Shown here one piece after another: positions 25,971 to 34,520 of a DNA stretch of 64,000 nucleotides. Numbering within the stretch: position 1 is the first letter of the stretch; every line of letters starts with the position of its first letter. Made by a program: the position numbers and the translations under genes. This DNA comes from Bacteroidales bacterium (lineage in GTDB: Bacteria > Bacteroidota > Bacteroidia > Bacteroidales > F082). The stretch is taken from positions 1 to 64,000 of the forward strand of contig JALNZT010000020.1 in the NCBI GenBank assembly GCA_023229135.1. Direction: 5' to 3'. The notes under the pieces were generated by a model. That model was not told where the DNA came from. It was given only the letters and a program-made list of their open reading frames with translations, and did not search any database.

Positions 25971-26478
25971 ACGTATTGCCATCACAGGGCCCGAGTCAAC
26001 CGGAAAATCGTGGCTGGCAGAAAAACTTGCCACACACTATAAAAGTTGTTGGGTTCCCGAGTTTGCACGAAGCTATCTAGCTGCCAATGGACAAGATTAT
26101 TTGCCACAGGACATCGAAAATATTGCCCGAGGGCAGGTGGCACTCGAGAAAAGTAAATTACTGGAAGCCAAAAAAATACTATTCACAGATACGGAAATGT
26201 TGGTATGCAAAATCTGGCTGGAATTTGTGTTTGGACAACAATCTGATTTTATAGAAAAGGCTGTTTTGCAACAAAATTACGACTTATACCTGCTCTGCGA
26301 TATCGACCTCGATTGGGAACCCGATCCACTGCGCGAGCATCCGCATCAACGCCACGAATTATTCGAAAAATATGAAAGCCGGCTTAACCAATACGGGTTT
26401 AAGTATGCTATAATTTCAGGCAAAGACAATAAGCGCCTCGAAAATGCGGTTAATGCTGTAAATGAAATAGTTAAATAA
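25963..26478 (+). CDS. NadR-like AAA_28 nucleoside/vitamin kinase
   Basis: P-loop ATPase of 171 residues from the ATG at 25963, which overlaps the pnuC stop by 8 bases. Walker A is GPESTGKSWLAE near the N-terminus, followed by VPEFARSYL and FTDTEMLVCKIW, the pattern of the ribosylnicotinamide-kinase domain of NadR. It presumably phosphorylates the substrate imported by PnuC, trapping it. It lacks the adenylyltransferase and HTH parts of full NadR. Confidence 0.8.
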   Translation: MLKRIAITGPESTGKSWLAEKLATHYKSCWVPEFARSYLAANGQDYLPQDIENIARGQVALEKSKLLEAKKILFTDTEMLVCKIWLEFVFGQQSDFIEKAVLQQNYDLYLLCDIDLDWEPDPLREHPHQRHELFEKYESRLNQYGFKYAIISGKDNKRLENAVNAVNEIVK

Positions 26479-27656
26479 TGAAAAAAAACAAGCTGCATAT
26501 TTTGTTTTTGGCACGTTGGTATCCCAATCGGGAAGATCCAATGTTTGGGCTTTTTGTACGCCGCCATGCCGAGGCCGCAGCTTTGTTTCAGCCAGTTTCT
26601 GTGGTTTATGTGCATGCAACTGATGGCCTGCATGCTACATATGAAGTGGAGCGTCATCAATCCGGAAATTTATTAGAATACCTTGTTTATTACAAAAAAC
26701 CCGAAGCTACTCATCCGATTGCGAAACTTTTGGGTGTGTTGCGCTTTTGGAAAGCTAACCGAATAGCAGTCAAGAAGCTGGAGAAAGAGCGTGGTGCCGT
26801 TGATCTCATTCACGTACATATACTTACACGACTTGGCGTGTTGGCTTGGCTGATGGCTTCACAGCGGAAAATACCTTACTTGATTACTGAACATTGGTCT
26901 AGATATCTTCCAGTAAATGATGGCTTTAAAGGTTTTTTCAGAAAAAGGTTCTCGCGAATCGTTGTGAAAAATGCGGCACGAATTACTGTTGTCACTAAAA
27001 ATCTTGCCACAGCAATGCAAAATCATAGCCTCGAAAATCCTAATTATAGTGTGTTGCCCAATGTGGTGAATATGCAAGTGTTTAAACCGCAAGAAGATAA
27101 GCCAAAATCAAAAGCTGTTAAGTTCGTGCATTTAAGCTGTTTCGAGGATAAATCCAAAAACATCAGTGGTTTGCTAAACACCTTGGCAGTACTAAAAAAA
27201 GATCAGTTGGCGTTTGAATGCACCTTGATCGGTGATGGGATGGATTTTGAACGCCTCAAAAGCTATGCGGCTGAGCTTAACTTAAACGAAAATTTACGCT
27301 TTACCGGCTTACTCGAAGGGGAGGAGCTGGCTACGACGCTGGCAACGGCCAATTTTATGGTGATGTTTAGCAATTACGAAAATATGCCTGTGGTGATTCT
27401 CGAAGCTCTGGCTTGTGGATTGCCGGTTGTTGCAACACGCGTTGGTGGCATTCCTGAAATGATCAATAAAGAAAATGGCTTGCTTGTTGGGCGGGGCGAT
27501 GAAGCGGCATTAAAAGAAGCAATTAGTTGGATGACAAAAAATTATCAACACTTCGATACCAAAAAACTTCGGGCTTCAGTGGCTGATATTTATGGATTTG
27601 AAGCTGTTGGCAAAGTACTCAACGATTGGTATTTAGAGGCTATTAAGGCTCTCTGA
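26478..27656 (+). CDS. Glycosyltransferase family 4 protein
   Basis: 392 residues, GT-B fold. N-terminal half contains FLARWYPNREDPMFGLFVRRHA and HVHILTRLG; C-terminal half contains the donor-binding region NYENMPVVILEALACGLPVVATRVGGIPE with the E-x7-E motif, typical of GT4. It starts at the A of a TAATG overlap with the kinase gene, and the 3' end overlaps the convergent stress-protein gene by 14 bases. Sugar and acceptor unknown. Confidence 0.9.
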   Translation: MKKNKLHILFLARWYPNREDPMFGLFVRRHAEAAALFQPVSVVYVHATDGLHATYEVERHQSGNLLEYLVYYKKPEATHPIAKLLGVLRFWKANRIAVKKLEKERGAVDLIHVHILTRLGVLAWLMASQRKIPYLITEHWSRYLPVNDGFKGFFRKRFSRIVVKNAARITVVTKNLATAMQNHSLENPNYSVLPNVVNMQVFKPQEDKPKSKAVKFVHLSCFEDKSKNISGLLNTLAVLKKDQLAFECTLIGDGMDFERLKSYAAELNLNENLRFTGLLEGEELATTLATANFMVMFSNYENMPVVILEALACGLPVVATRVGGIPEMINKENGLLVGRGDEAALKEAISWMTKNYQHFDTKKLRASVADIYGFEAVGKVLNDWYLEAIKAL

Positions 27657-28509
27657 CCGTAAGCATAGGAATGCCCAAATCGAAAAAAGCATCCTTCCCA
27701 ATTTTATCTTTGAAAATATAATCGATAAGTTTTCTGCGGTTGGCTATAAAAGAGGCCATACTGATATTGTGTTGCTCACAGAAAAGTACTAAGGCTTGTT
27801 TGGGCATGGTGGTTTTGAGCAAGTGAAAGCGAATGCTTTGCTTGGCAATCTCCGGCCTGAATGCCTGTTTCAGCTCTTCCATCAGCAAGCCTGGCTTGTC
27901 GTCTTCGGAATCTTCTTGTAGGTGAACCACATGAATAACAGGGTGATAATGCCGAAGCGTATCGAAAATACGATTAATGGTACTCACTTCAAACCTGCCA
28001 AAATTTGTGGCGTATAGTATGTCATCGCTTTTGTTCCATTTATAGCCTTGCGGGATCGATAGCAGGGGCACGTTAAGCTTGGTCATTACACTTTTGGCCA
28101 TACTGCCTTCCAAAAAGCTTTTTTTCCCTTTACCGTGTGTTCCCATTAACACCAAATCGGGTTGTTCTTTTTCTGTCAGTTGGATAAGTTCCATCTCCGG
28201 GTCGCCGCCTTTGAGCACAGGTGTTACCTTGATGTGATGAAGCTTGGCTCCAGAAATCTTTTGCTCAAGCAGCTGTTGCTTTTCTTGCATAAACCTTCCA
28301 GCCTGTTCCTCCATTTCTATGAGTAGCTCTCTGTTGAAAAAGGTATCGGAATCCAGTCCACCCGGAAAACTGCTGTCGCCCATCAGGATTTGATCCATGA
28401 AGGCATGAAAAAGAATGATTTCTCCGCCAGCTTCTTTCAGTAAATCTATTGCGTAAGGGAAAAGCATTTCGTTTTCTGCGCTAAAATCTGTTGATAAAAT
28501 AATTTTCAT
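27643..28509 (-). CDS. Universal stress protein, tandem UspA domains
   Basis: 288 residues made of two UspA domains (about 1-145 and 150-288). The first domain keeps the nucleotide-binding motif GTHGKGKKSFLEGSMAKSV; the second is more diverged. Cytosolic. It lies 50 bases downstream of the permease gene on the same strand and may be cotranscribed with it. Confidence 0.88.
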   Translation of the reverse strand: MKIILSTDFSAENEMLFPYAIDLLKEAGGEIILFHAFMDQILMGDSSFPGGLDSDTFFNRELLIEMEEQAGRFMQEKQQLLEQKISGAKLHHIKVTPVLKGGDPEMELIQLTEKEQPDLVLMGTHGKGKKSFLEGSMAKSVMTKLNVPLLSIPQGYKWNKSDDILYATNFGRFEVSTINRIFDTLRHYHPVIHVVHLQEDSEDDKPGLLMEELKQAFRPEIAKQSIRFHLLKTTMPKQALVLFCEQHNISMASFIANRRKLIDYIFKDKIGKDAFFDLGIPMLTVREP

Positions 28510-28559
28510 AGTTGTTGCCTTTCTTTGATGAGGTAATTACTTCGGTAAAGATACAAAAA

Positions 28560-29669
28560 TCAAAAACCAAACACAATTCCCAGAACGCCGGCAATAGCTC
28601 CTACGCCAATATTAATGATTTTGGCCCAGATAAATCCTTTTGGCGTTTCGGCCAGCAAAGGCAAGGAGCCGTGGCCGTCCTGAACGATTGAGCTGGCAAG
28701 TAAGATGCTGATTGGAAGCGATCCCTGCGCAAAAAGTAGTACGAAAATATAATGTGGACCCGATTCCGGAATGATGCCAATCAACAAAGCGATTAGTAAT
28801 ACGATGTATAAATTGGAAGAAATCCAGTCTTGCAAATTGATGTATTGGTTCAAAAAATGGATGGCCAGGATAAGGCTGAAAGTCCATAAAAATATTTTCA
28901 GAAAATGCTTTTTAATAATGTGTTGCCAAAGATGTTCTTGCAAAAAGTGGTCTTTGGCTGTTGCCACGATATATAAAATGGCACTCATCAAAACAATTAA
29001 AGAGATACGTATCCAGTCTGCCTCGCCACCATGGTCGTGATTGTGGCCATGAGTATCCTGCAAAAAGGCTGCATTTTCACTGCTTGACATGAGCATATTC
29101 AGGTGGTGGCTTCCATCGATAATTCCGGTGGCCAGACTAACCAAAATACCTAAAGTACCGGCGATTAGCAGCGCTCGTGTAAAACTTATATTACGCAGAT
29201 TTTCAATGATAAGCCGCGGGTGGTAAGTATTACAGGCTTCGTGGCGGTGGAGTGGGAGACTGGATTTATGGCTGAGGCCTACAAATTTATTTTTTACGGT
29301 ATAGTGGATGATGATCCCAGTGGCAATACCTATTAAAAACAGGATAATTGTAAGTTTTATGGCCGTTACTGGAATTGTCGAAAACATTAAAAAAGCCTCG
29401 TCACCTGATGTGGCAATAAGTGTGGCAATAAGTGCCGGAAACATTACCACCCGATGCACATAAAGCGAAACCATGGTGTAAGTGCCTAAGCAGCCGGGTA
29501 TTATGCCCATAAAGCTTCCCATTATAATTTGTGAAATAGGCGATTTTTGGAGCTTTTTCGACCATAATCCACGTGTCTGTATATTGATGTATTCAATCAC
29601 CATCATCATGCCCAGCACAAAAGTGGTTATGATTAAGGTTTGCTGTAGGATTAGATCAATCATTTGCAT
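28560..29669 (-). CDS. Putative heavy-metal exporter-type permease (ArsP_2/10TM family)
   Basis: 369 residues with about ten membrane helices in two halves, each with a similar G-x-x-P-x-C/G start (IIPGCLGTYTMVSLYVHR and IIPESGPHYIFVLLFAQG). A histidine- and acid-rich loop near 205-220 (THGHNHDHGGEAD) could bind metal. This matches the putative manganese/heavy-metal exporter family PF11449; the substrate is not established. The next gene, on the opposite strand, is rrf2. Confidence 0.72.
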   Translation of the reverse strand: MQMIDLILQQTLIITTFVLGMMMVIEYINIQTRGLWSKKLQKSPISQIIMGSFMGIIPGCLGTYTMVSLYVHRVVMFPALIATLIATSGDEAFLMFSTIPVTAIKLTIILFLIGIATGIIIHYTVKNKFVGLSHKSSLPLHRHEACNTYHPRLIIENLRNISFTRALLIAGTLGILVSLATGIIDGSHHLNMLMSSSENAAFLQDTHGHNHDHGGEADWIRISLIVLMSAILYIVATAKDHFLQEHLWQHIIKKHFLKIFLWTFSLILAIHFLNQYINLQDWISSNLYIVLLIALLIGIIPESGPHYIFVLLFAQGSLPISILLASSIVQDGHGSLPLLAETPKGFIWAKIINIGVGAIAGVLGIVFGF

Positions 29670-29837
29670 AAGTTTTTCTCGGCTGTTTAATATGCAAAGA
29701 TGCTAATTATTTGCTGTTTTATGGCTTTATTGAGAAGACAAAATAGCGGCATAGAATTTTAATTTAAAGCCATTCTAAATTGGGGTCTAAATCTGACTTT
29801 TGCACCCATTGTTTATGTCTAAGATGACATTTAATTG

Positions 29838-29845
29838 TAATTTTG
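29838..29845 (+). promoter_or_regulatory. Candidate -7 box for rrf2
   Basis: TAATTTTG matches TAnnTTTG, 22 bases before the rrf2 start, and is directly followed by the palindromic candidate operator. Confidence 0.5.
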
Positions 29846-29867
29846 GTAATTAATTACTTGAATTACT
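29846..29867 (+). promoter_or_regulatory. Candidate Rrf2 operator (autoregulation)
   Basis: A perfect 12-bp palindrome GTAATTAATTAC (29846-29857) is followed by TTGAATTACT (29858-29867), repeating the half site. It sits between the -7 box and the start codon. The nrfH leader has nearly the same arrangement at 42195-42216. Confidence 0.5.
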
Positions 29868-30266
29868 ATGTCAAAAATTGTAACCCTTACCGAGGCCGCG
29901 TCTATAGCTTTACATGGAATGATTATAGTGGCTAAATCTGAAAAAATGGCTAACGTTATTCAGATTGCCGAGCTAACAGGAAGCTCAAAGCACCATGTCG
30001 CAAAAATTTTTCAGCGACTGGTTAAAGATAATTTCCTGGAATCGCACCGTGGACCAACCGGTGGGTTTACCCTAAAAAAAGCCCCTGCAGACGTTAAGAT
30101 GCTTGATATCTACGAGTCTATCGAAGGGAAAATAGAGGTAACTACCTGCCCATTAGATAAACATATTTGTCCTTTCGACAAATGTATTATGGACAATGTT
30201 ACCCGAAAGATGACCGTAGATTTCCGTGATCACCTAAAATCACACACCCTAAAAGATTATTTATAA
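29868..30266 (+). CDS. Rrf2 family transcriptional regulator (NsrR/IscR-like)
   Basis: 132 residues. N-terminal winged helix (about 10-75) with VIQIAELTGSSKHHVAKIFQRL as recognition region and RGPTGGFTL wing, then a helix and three cysteines Cys94, Cys101 and Cys106 (C-x6-C-x4-C) suited to an iron-sulfur cluster. This is the architecture of NO- or redox-sensing Rrf2 proteins. The next genes downstream encode a porin and Hcp, an NO reductase, so nitrosative stress is the likely signal. Candidate binding sites lie in its own leader and three others. Confidence 0.88.
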   Translation: MSKIVTLTEAASIALHGMIIVAKSEKMANVIQIAELTGSSKHHVAKIFQRLVKDNFLESHRGPTGGFTLKKAPADVKMLDIYESIEGKIEVTTCPLDKHICPFDKCIMDNVTRKMTVDFRDHLKSHTLKDYL

Positions 30267-30311
30267 TCATAAATCTGATTTTAACTGCTACGAAATTGTT
30301 TTACAAGAAAT

Positions 30312-30333
30312 CAAGTATATAATTACCCTAATT
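30312..30333 (+). promoter_or_regulatory. Candidate Rrf2-type site before the porin gene
   Basis: CAAGTATATAATTACC-CTAATTCT resembles the site in the four-gene operon leader (CAAGTATATAAATACC-TAAAT) and, less closely, the palindromes before rrf2 and nrfH. A weak -7 like GAATTTTG lies at 30357-30364. Confidence 0.4.
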
Positions 30334-30399
30334 CTTGTACGGATTAAAAAAAATGCAGAATTTTGCACTGTGAAAAAAATAACAATAAAAATTTTAGAT

Positions 30400-31704
30400 A
30401 TGAAAAATATAAAAAGTCTCTTCTTCAAATTGGTTACACTTTCTATATTTCTTATGGGTATCCAGTCTGGCTTAAAAGCCCAATTTTCGTTAGACGCCCA
30501 AATCCGACCACGGGCAGAATACAGAAATGGCTTTAGTAAACTGCTAAACGAAACTGATGATCCGGCTTTTTTTATCAGCCAGCGGAGCCGCTTAAATGCC
30601 GGATTTAAGAGCGATAAAATCCAATTGGGAATTAGTATTCAAGATGTTCGTGTGTGGGGTGATCAGCCTCAATTAACCTCAAAGTCTGACCAGTTGATGC
30701 TGCATCAAGCGTGGGCTGCTTACCTTTTCAATGACCACTTAAAGCTGAAGCTTGGACGCCAGGAATTGGTTTACGATGATGCACGTATTCTTGGAAACGT
30801 GGACTGGGCACAGCAAGCCAGAAGTCACGATTTGGCTCTGCTCACATACGAAAACACATTTAAGCTGCACTTAGGAATTGCATACAATCAGCAGCAAGAA
30901 CGCTTGGTAGGCACAGATTATCAAGTGAATAACTATAAAACTATGCAGTTTGCCTGGTTTCATAAAGACTTTGACAAATGGAACCTGAGCTTATTAGCAA
31001 TGAATAATGGCTGGCAGTTTGATTATACAGAATTGGGTATTGATAAATCTAAAACGGTGTTTGCCCAAACCATTGGTGGACGCGTTGTTTACAAACAAGA
31101 GAAACTCGATTTGAATGCCTCAGGATATTTTTCTACGGGCAAAGATGCCAGCGACCGCGACCTTTCTGCTTATTATATCGGAGCCGGCGCCAATTATGCC
31201 GCCAATAGCAATTGGATTTTTGGACTGGGCTGGGAATACCTCTCAGGAACCAGCGAACTCGAAAAAGCCAAAGATGCCGATTATACCAATAAATCTTTTA
31301 ATCCTTTTTACGGTACAAACCATAAATTCAACGGTTTTATGGACTATTTTTATGTTGGAAATCACACCAATAGCGTGGGTTTGAGCGATATTTATGCCTC
31401 CGCAAAATTCCGTCAGGAAAAATGGAATATGACCGGGACATTACATTTCTTTAGTGCAGCTAATGAAGTGCTTAATAAAGACATCATCAATGTAAATGAA
31501 GCCATGTCAAACGGTTTAGGTACTGAATTAGATCTTGTTTTTTCATATAAATTGAGTCCACAAGTTGAGTTATCAGCCGGCTACAGTCAGATGTTTGGTA
31601 CTAAAACGCTAGAAATGCTCAAAGGAGGTGATTCAGGAATTACCAATAATTGGGCCTGGCTAATGATCAATTTTAAACCTCAGCTTATCAAGGAGTTATT
31701 CTAA
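30400..31704 (+). CDS. Outer membrane porin-like beta-barrel (alginate-export-like)
   Basis: About 434 residues from the ATG at 30400, which starts a clean signal peptide ending SGLKAQ; a GTG at 30370 would add ten charged residues. The mature part is alternating beta strands with LDAQIRPRAEYRNGF, FISQRSRLNAGFKSDKIQLGISIQDVRVWG and LKLGRQELVYDD, like the alginate export/porin barrel family. It lies 63 bases before hcp, so cotranscription is likely; such barrels often sit near hcp in Bacteroidetes. Substrate unknown. Confidence 0.75.
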   Translation: MKNIKSLFFKLVTLSIFLMGIQSGLKAQFSLDAQIRPRAEYRNGFSKLLNETDDPAFFISQRSRLNAGFKSDKIQLGISIQDVRVWGDQPQLTSKSDQLMLHQAWAAYLFNDHLKLKLGRQELVYDDARILGNVDWAQQARSHDLALLTYENTFKLHLGIAYNQQQERLVGTDYQVNNYKTMQFAWFHKDFDKWNLSLLAMNNGWQFDYTELGIDKSKTVFAQTIGGRVVYKQEKLDLNASGYFSTGKDASDRDLSAYYIGAGANYAANSNWIFGLGWEYLSGTSELEKAKDADYTNKSFNPFYGTNHKFNGFMDYFYVGNHTNSVGLSDIYASAKFRQEKWNMTGTLHFFSAANEVLNKDIINVNEAMSNGLGTELDLVFSYKLSPQVELSAGYSQMFGTKTLEMLKGGDSGITNNWAWLMINFKPQLIKELF

Positions 31705-31767
31705 GAAACTATATGTTGTTAAATAAATAACAGCGAAATTATTATAAATCAAATAAAAAGAAAAATT

Positions 31768-33423
31768 ATGAGTATGTTTTGTTATCAATGTCAGGAAGCA
31801 TCAAAAGGAATGGCCTGCGAAATTACTGGAGTATGTGGCAAAAATCCTGAAGTTGCAGCCATTCAGGATATGCTGATCTATGTGGCAAAAGGAATTTCGG
31901 TTTTTGCCGATGCCGGTTTCAAAAAGGGCGTAAGAAATGCAGAGGTTGACCATTTTGTTTTTGATGCATTGTTTACCACCATCACCAATGCCAACTTCGA
32001 CTATGAAGCCATAAGAAAAAAAGTAATCGACGGTCTTGATTTGCGTGATAGATTTGCGAAAGAGCTGGAAAACAAAGGAGTAAGCGTTGATGTAAGTGCA
32101 TACGAAAGTGCCACATGGAAACCCGTTTCTACCGATGAAATTGACCAGAAAGCACTTGTTGTTGGTGTGCTGGCAACAGAAAACGAAGACGTACGATCCT
32201 TGCGCGAACTCACCATCTATGGTCTCAAAGGCATGGCAGCTTATGGTATGCATGCTTTGCATTTGGGTTATCTTGAAGAGGATATTTTTGGTTTCACTTT
32301 TAGGGCTTTGGTTGATGTTCAAAATGACACTTTAAGTGCCGACGAACTGACCGCCTTGGTACTCGAAACAGGTAAAAATGGTGTGCAAGTGATGGCTTTG
32401 CTTGACAAAGCACACAACGACACTTATGGTAAGCCCGAAATTACAAAAGTGAATATTGGTGTAGGTACACGTCCCGGAATCTTGATTTCAGGTCACGACC
32501 TCAAAGATATTGAGCAACTGCTGGAACAATCCGAAAACAGTGGCGTTGATATTTATACACACAGCGAAATGCTACCTGCGCATTACTATCCAAAACTCAA
32601 AAAATACACACATCTTTATGGAAACTACGGCAGTGCCTGGTGGAAACAAAATGAAGAGTTTGAGAGCTTTAACGGCCCCGTTCTGTTCACCACGAACTGT
32701 ATCGTGCCTCCGCGCAAATCTTCTAAATATGCCGACAAAGTTTATACAACTGGTTCATCGGGCTTCACCGGATTCCCACATATAGAAGCTGATCCTGAAA
32801 CCGGCACAAAAGATTTTAGTGCCATTATCGAACATGCGAAAAAATGTGCTGCACCTATTTCTATTGAAGAAGGCGAAATCGTAGGTGGATTTGCACACAA
32901 TCAGGTAATTCAATTGGCTGATAAAGTTGTTGACGCCGTGAAATCAGGTGCTATCAAAAAGTTCTTTGTGATGGCTGGTTGTGATGGCCGCAATAAAGAA
33001 AGAGCTTATTATACTGACTTTGCAAATGCATTGCCAAAAGATACCGTTATCCTGACCGCAGGTTGTGCCAAATACCGCTACAACAAACTGCCTTTGGGCG
33101 ATATTGGTGGAATTCCACGTGTGTTGGATGCAGGCCAGTGCAACGACTCTTATTCACTGGCAATCATTGCGCTAAAGCTGAAAGAAGTATTTGGTCTTGA
33201 AGATATTAACGATCTGCCAATTGCTTATAACATAGCCTGGTACGAGCAAAAAGCAGTAATCGTATTGTTAGCGCTCTTGTATTTAGGCGTTAAAGACATT
33301 CACCTTGGACCAACCTTGCCGGCATTTTTATCACCCAATGTTGCCAATGTATTGGTTAACAATTTCGGTATAGCTCCAATTGGTACAGTGGATGCTGATA
33401 TCGAGTTGTTTATGAACGCGTAA
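31768..33423 (+). CDS. hcp: Hydroxylamine reductase / hybrid-cluster protein Hcp
   Basis: 551 residues. The N-terminal cysteines Cys5, Cys8, Cys17 and Cys23 (C-x2-C-x8-C-x5-C) bind the cubane cluster of the anaerobe type. Ligands of the hybrid cluster are in TTNCIVPP, FVMAGCDGR, TAGCAKYRY and DAGQCNDSYS. Hcp reduces hydroxylamine in vitro and is a high-affinity NO reductase in vivo. Context with Rrf2 and, further on, NrfHA supports a role in nitrosative stress during nitrite ammonification. Confidence 0.96.
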   Translation: MSMFCYQCQEASKGMACEITGVCGKNPEVAAIQDMLIYVAKGISVFADAGFKKGVRNAEVDHFVFDALFTTITNANFDYEAIRKKVIDGLDLRDRFAKELENKGVSVDVSAYESATWKPVSTDEIDQKALVVGVLATENEDVRSLRELTIYGLKGMAAYGMHALHLGYLEEDIFGFTFRALVDVQNDTLSADELTALVLETGKNGVQVMALLDKAHNDTYGKPEITKVNIGVGTRPGILISGHDLKDIEQLLEQSENSGVDIYTHSEMLPAHYYPKLKKYTHLYGNYGSAWWKQNEEFESFNGPVLFTTNCIVPPRKSSKYADKVYTTGSSGFTGFPHIEADPETGTKDFSAIIEHAKKCAAPISIEEGEIVGGFAHNQVIQLADKVVDAVKSGAIKKFFVMAGCDGRNKERAYYTDFANALPKDTVILTAGCAKYRYNKLPLGDIGGIPRVLDAGQCNDSYSLAIIALKLKEVFGLEDINDLPIAYNIAWYEQKAVIVLLALLYLGVKDIHLGPTLPAFLSPNVANVLVNNFGIAPIGTVDADIELFMNA

Positions 33424-33434
33424 TCAGTCTTTGC

Positions 33435-33540
33435 AAGAAAAGGCCAAATACTGCGTTATTCTAGTTTTTGAAACAGTCATTTACTATTGTAAATTCCTTG
33501 GTTTCAAAAACTTCGAAAGCCTTGTCTTTGGCCTTTTCTT
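33435..33540. repeat. Nested inverted repeat after hcp
   Basis: Outer arms AAGAAAAGGCCAAA (33435-33448) and TTTGGCCTTTTCTT (33527-33540) are perfect complements; inner arms GTTTTTGAAAC (33464-33474) and GTTTCAAAAAC (33501-33511) are too. Folded, this gives a long hairpin with a bulged middle. The outer right arm overlaps the 45-bp dispersed repeat. Confidence 0.8.
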
Positions 33541-33577
33541 ATCAAAGCCTTAAAAAGAGGAGTTTTCTTTCTGACGC
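33533..33577. repeat. 45-bp dispersed repeat, copy 2
   Basis: 42 of 45 positions match the copy at 16492-16536 after dapB. Confidence 0.75.
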
Positions 33578-33602
33578 AGAAAAGTACAGTTTATTAATTT
33601 TA

Positions 33603-33646
33603 AACACCTTATCGGGAAATGGAGTTCCTGATAAGGTGTTTTTTTG
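33603..33646 (+). terminator. Rho-independent terminator
   Basis: 15-base arms starting AACACCTTATC (33603-33617 with 33626-33640, one G-U) enclose an 8-base loop and are followed by a T-run. Probably ends the hcp transcript. Confidence 0.85.
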
Positions 33647-33794
33647 TTTATATCCCTGGGCAATGGCAATTTGAGTAAATAATTTTTTTTAGTAATATTG
33701 CTTGTGCTTTAGCTTAGATTTCATTATATTCGTGGGTTGTAAATTATTACAAAGTAAGCATTTGCCTATTTAACAACCTAAAAATTTAGTTGAA

Positions 33795-34214
33795 ATGAAA
33801 AAAATATGGATTTTACTTTTGCTTTGTGGGATGAGTATATACTCAATTGGACAAGTAGCAAGCAGCTACACAATGATACTTAATGATGATACAACACCAT
33901 TAAATGCTACTCTTGAAAATAAAAAAATTATAGTGAATTTTCAAAAGACTGATGTGCTTACCATAACTTTTAAGGAATTAAAAGCTGATATGCCAGATAA
34001 ATCTGTTGAAATCACTACCGAATCAGCTGATGAAGTGATTCTTGTCGGGACATTTGGCCGGGATGATTTTAAAGAGGACAACACCTATGTTTTAAGTGTT
34101 TCATTCAGTAATTTACAGGAGAAATTGAATAATGCTAATTCAGACGAAGCTCATACGTTATCCATAAGAGATAAAACTGGCCGTCAGAAACTATTAATGT
34201 TCAAGCTTTTATAA
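33795..34214 (+). CDS. Secreted protein of unknown function
   Basis: 139 residues with a signal peptide (about 1-20, ending YSIGQ) and a beta-rich mature part without cysteines or recognised motifs. Normal codon use and a Bacteroidetes-type secretion signal make it a believable gene. It stands alone between terminator-like hairpins. Confidence 0.6.
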   Translation: MKKIWILLLLCGMSIYSIGQVASSYTMILNDDTTPLNATLENKKIIVNFQKTDVLTITFKELKADMPDKSVEITTESADEVILVGTFGRDDFKEDNTYVLSVSFSNLQEKLNNANSDEAHTLSIRDKTGRQKLLMFKLL

Positions 34215-34520
34215 TTAAGTGGTGTATAGGAATAATTGCTGAATAGTTATTTAGTATTTGCAATAAAAGCTCAAATACTAAATGTAGGCAAGCCCGTAAC
34301 CGATAGGCAGCCAACAGCTTCAAAATGGCATATTTCGGCATGCTCAATGTGTGAAGGCGTTGTTTGTGGCCGCTCTATTTCAACGAATTAAGAGGAGGTG
34401 TTTAAATTAGGACAACTTTTATACTATTCCTGAATATGGATACACCCAGCTTGAAAGAAAACGATATCAACCAAATACCAACTTTGTTTATATTCCGGAA
34501 ATTACTTTAAATTTGAGGCT
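34215..34520. other. Intergenic stretch
   Basis: Holds the inverted repeat at 34249-34283; the rest shows no frame or motif I can support. Confidence 0.45.
34249..34283. terminator. Perfect 12-bp inverted repeat
   Basis: ATTTAGTATTTG (34249-34260) and CAAATACTAAAT (34272-34283) with an 11-base loop, 35 bases after the preceding stop. AT-rich stem without T-run; a weak terminator or a protein-binding palindrome. Confidence 0.45.

Larger units (their letters stand above)
33424..33794. other. Intergenic stretch rich in inverted repeats
   Basis: Contains the nested hairpin, the dispersed repeat and the terminator listed separately. 33647-33794 is the AT-rich leader of the next gene; no coding frame seen. 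Confidence 0.5.

Noticed and set aside
33468..33674. 68-codon plus-strand ORF after hcp
   Set aside because: It reads through the nested hairpin, the dispersed repeat and the terminator, and has no sensible protein features.
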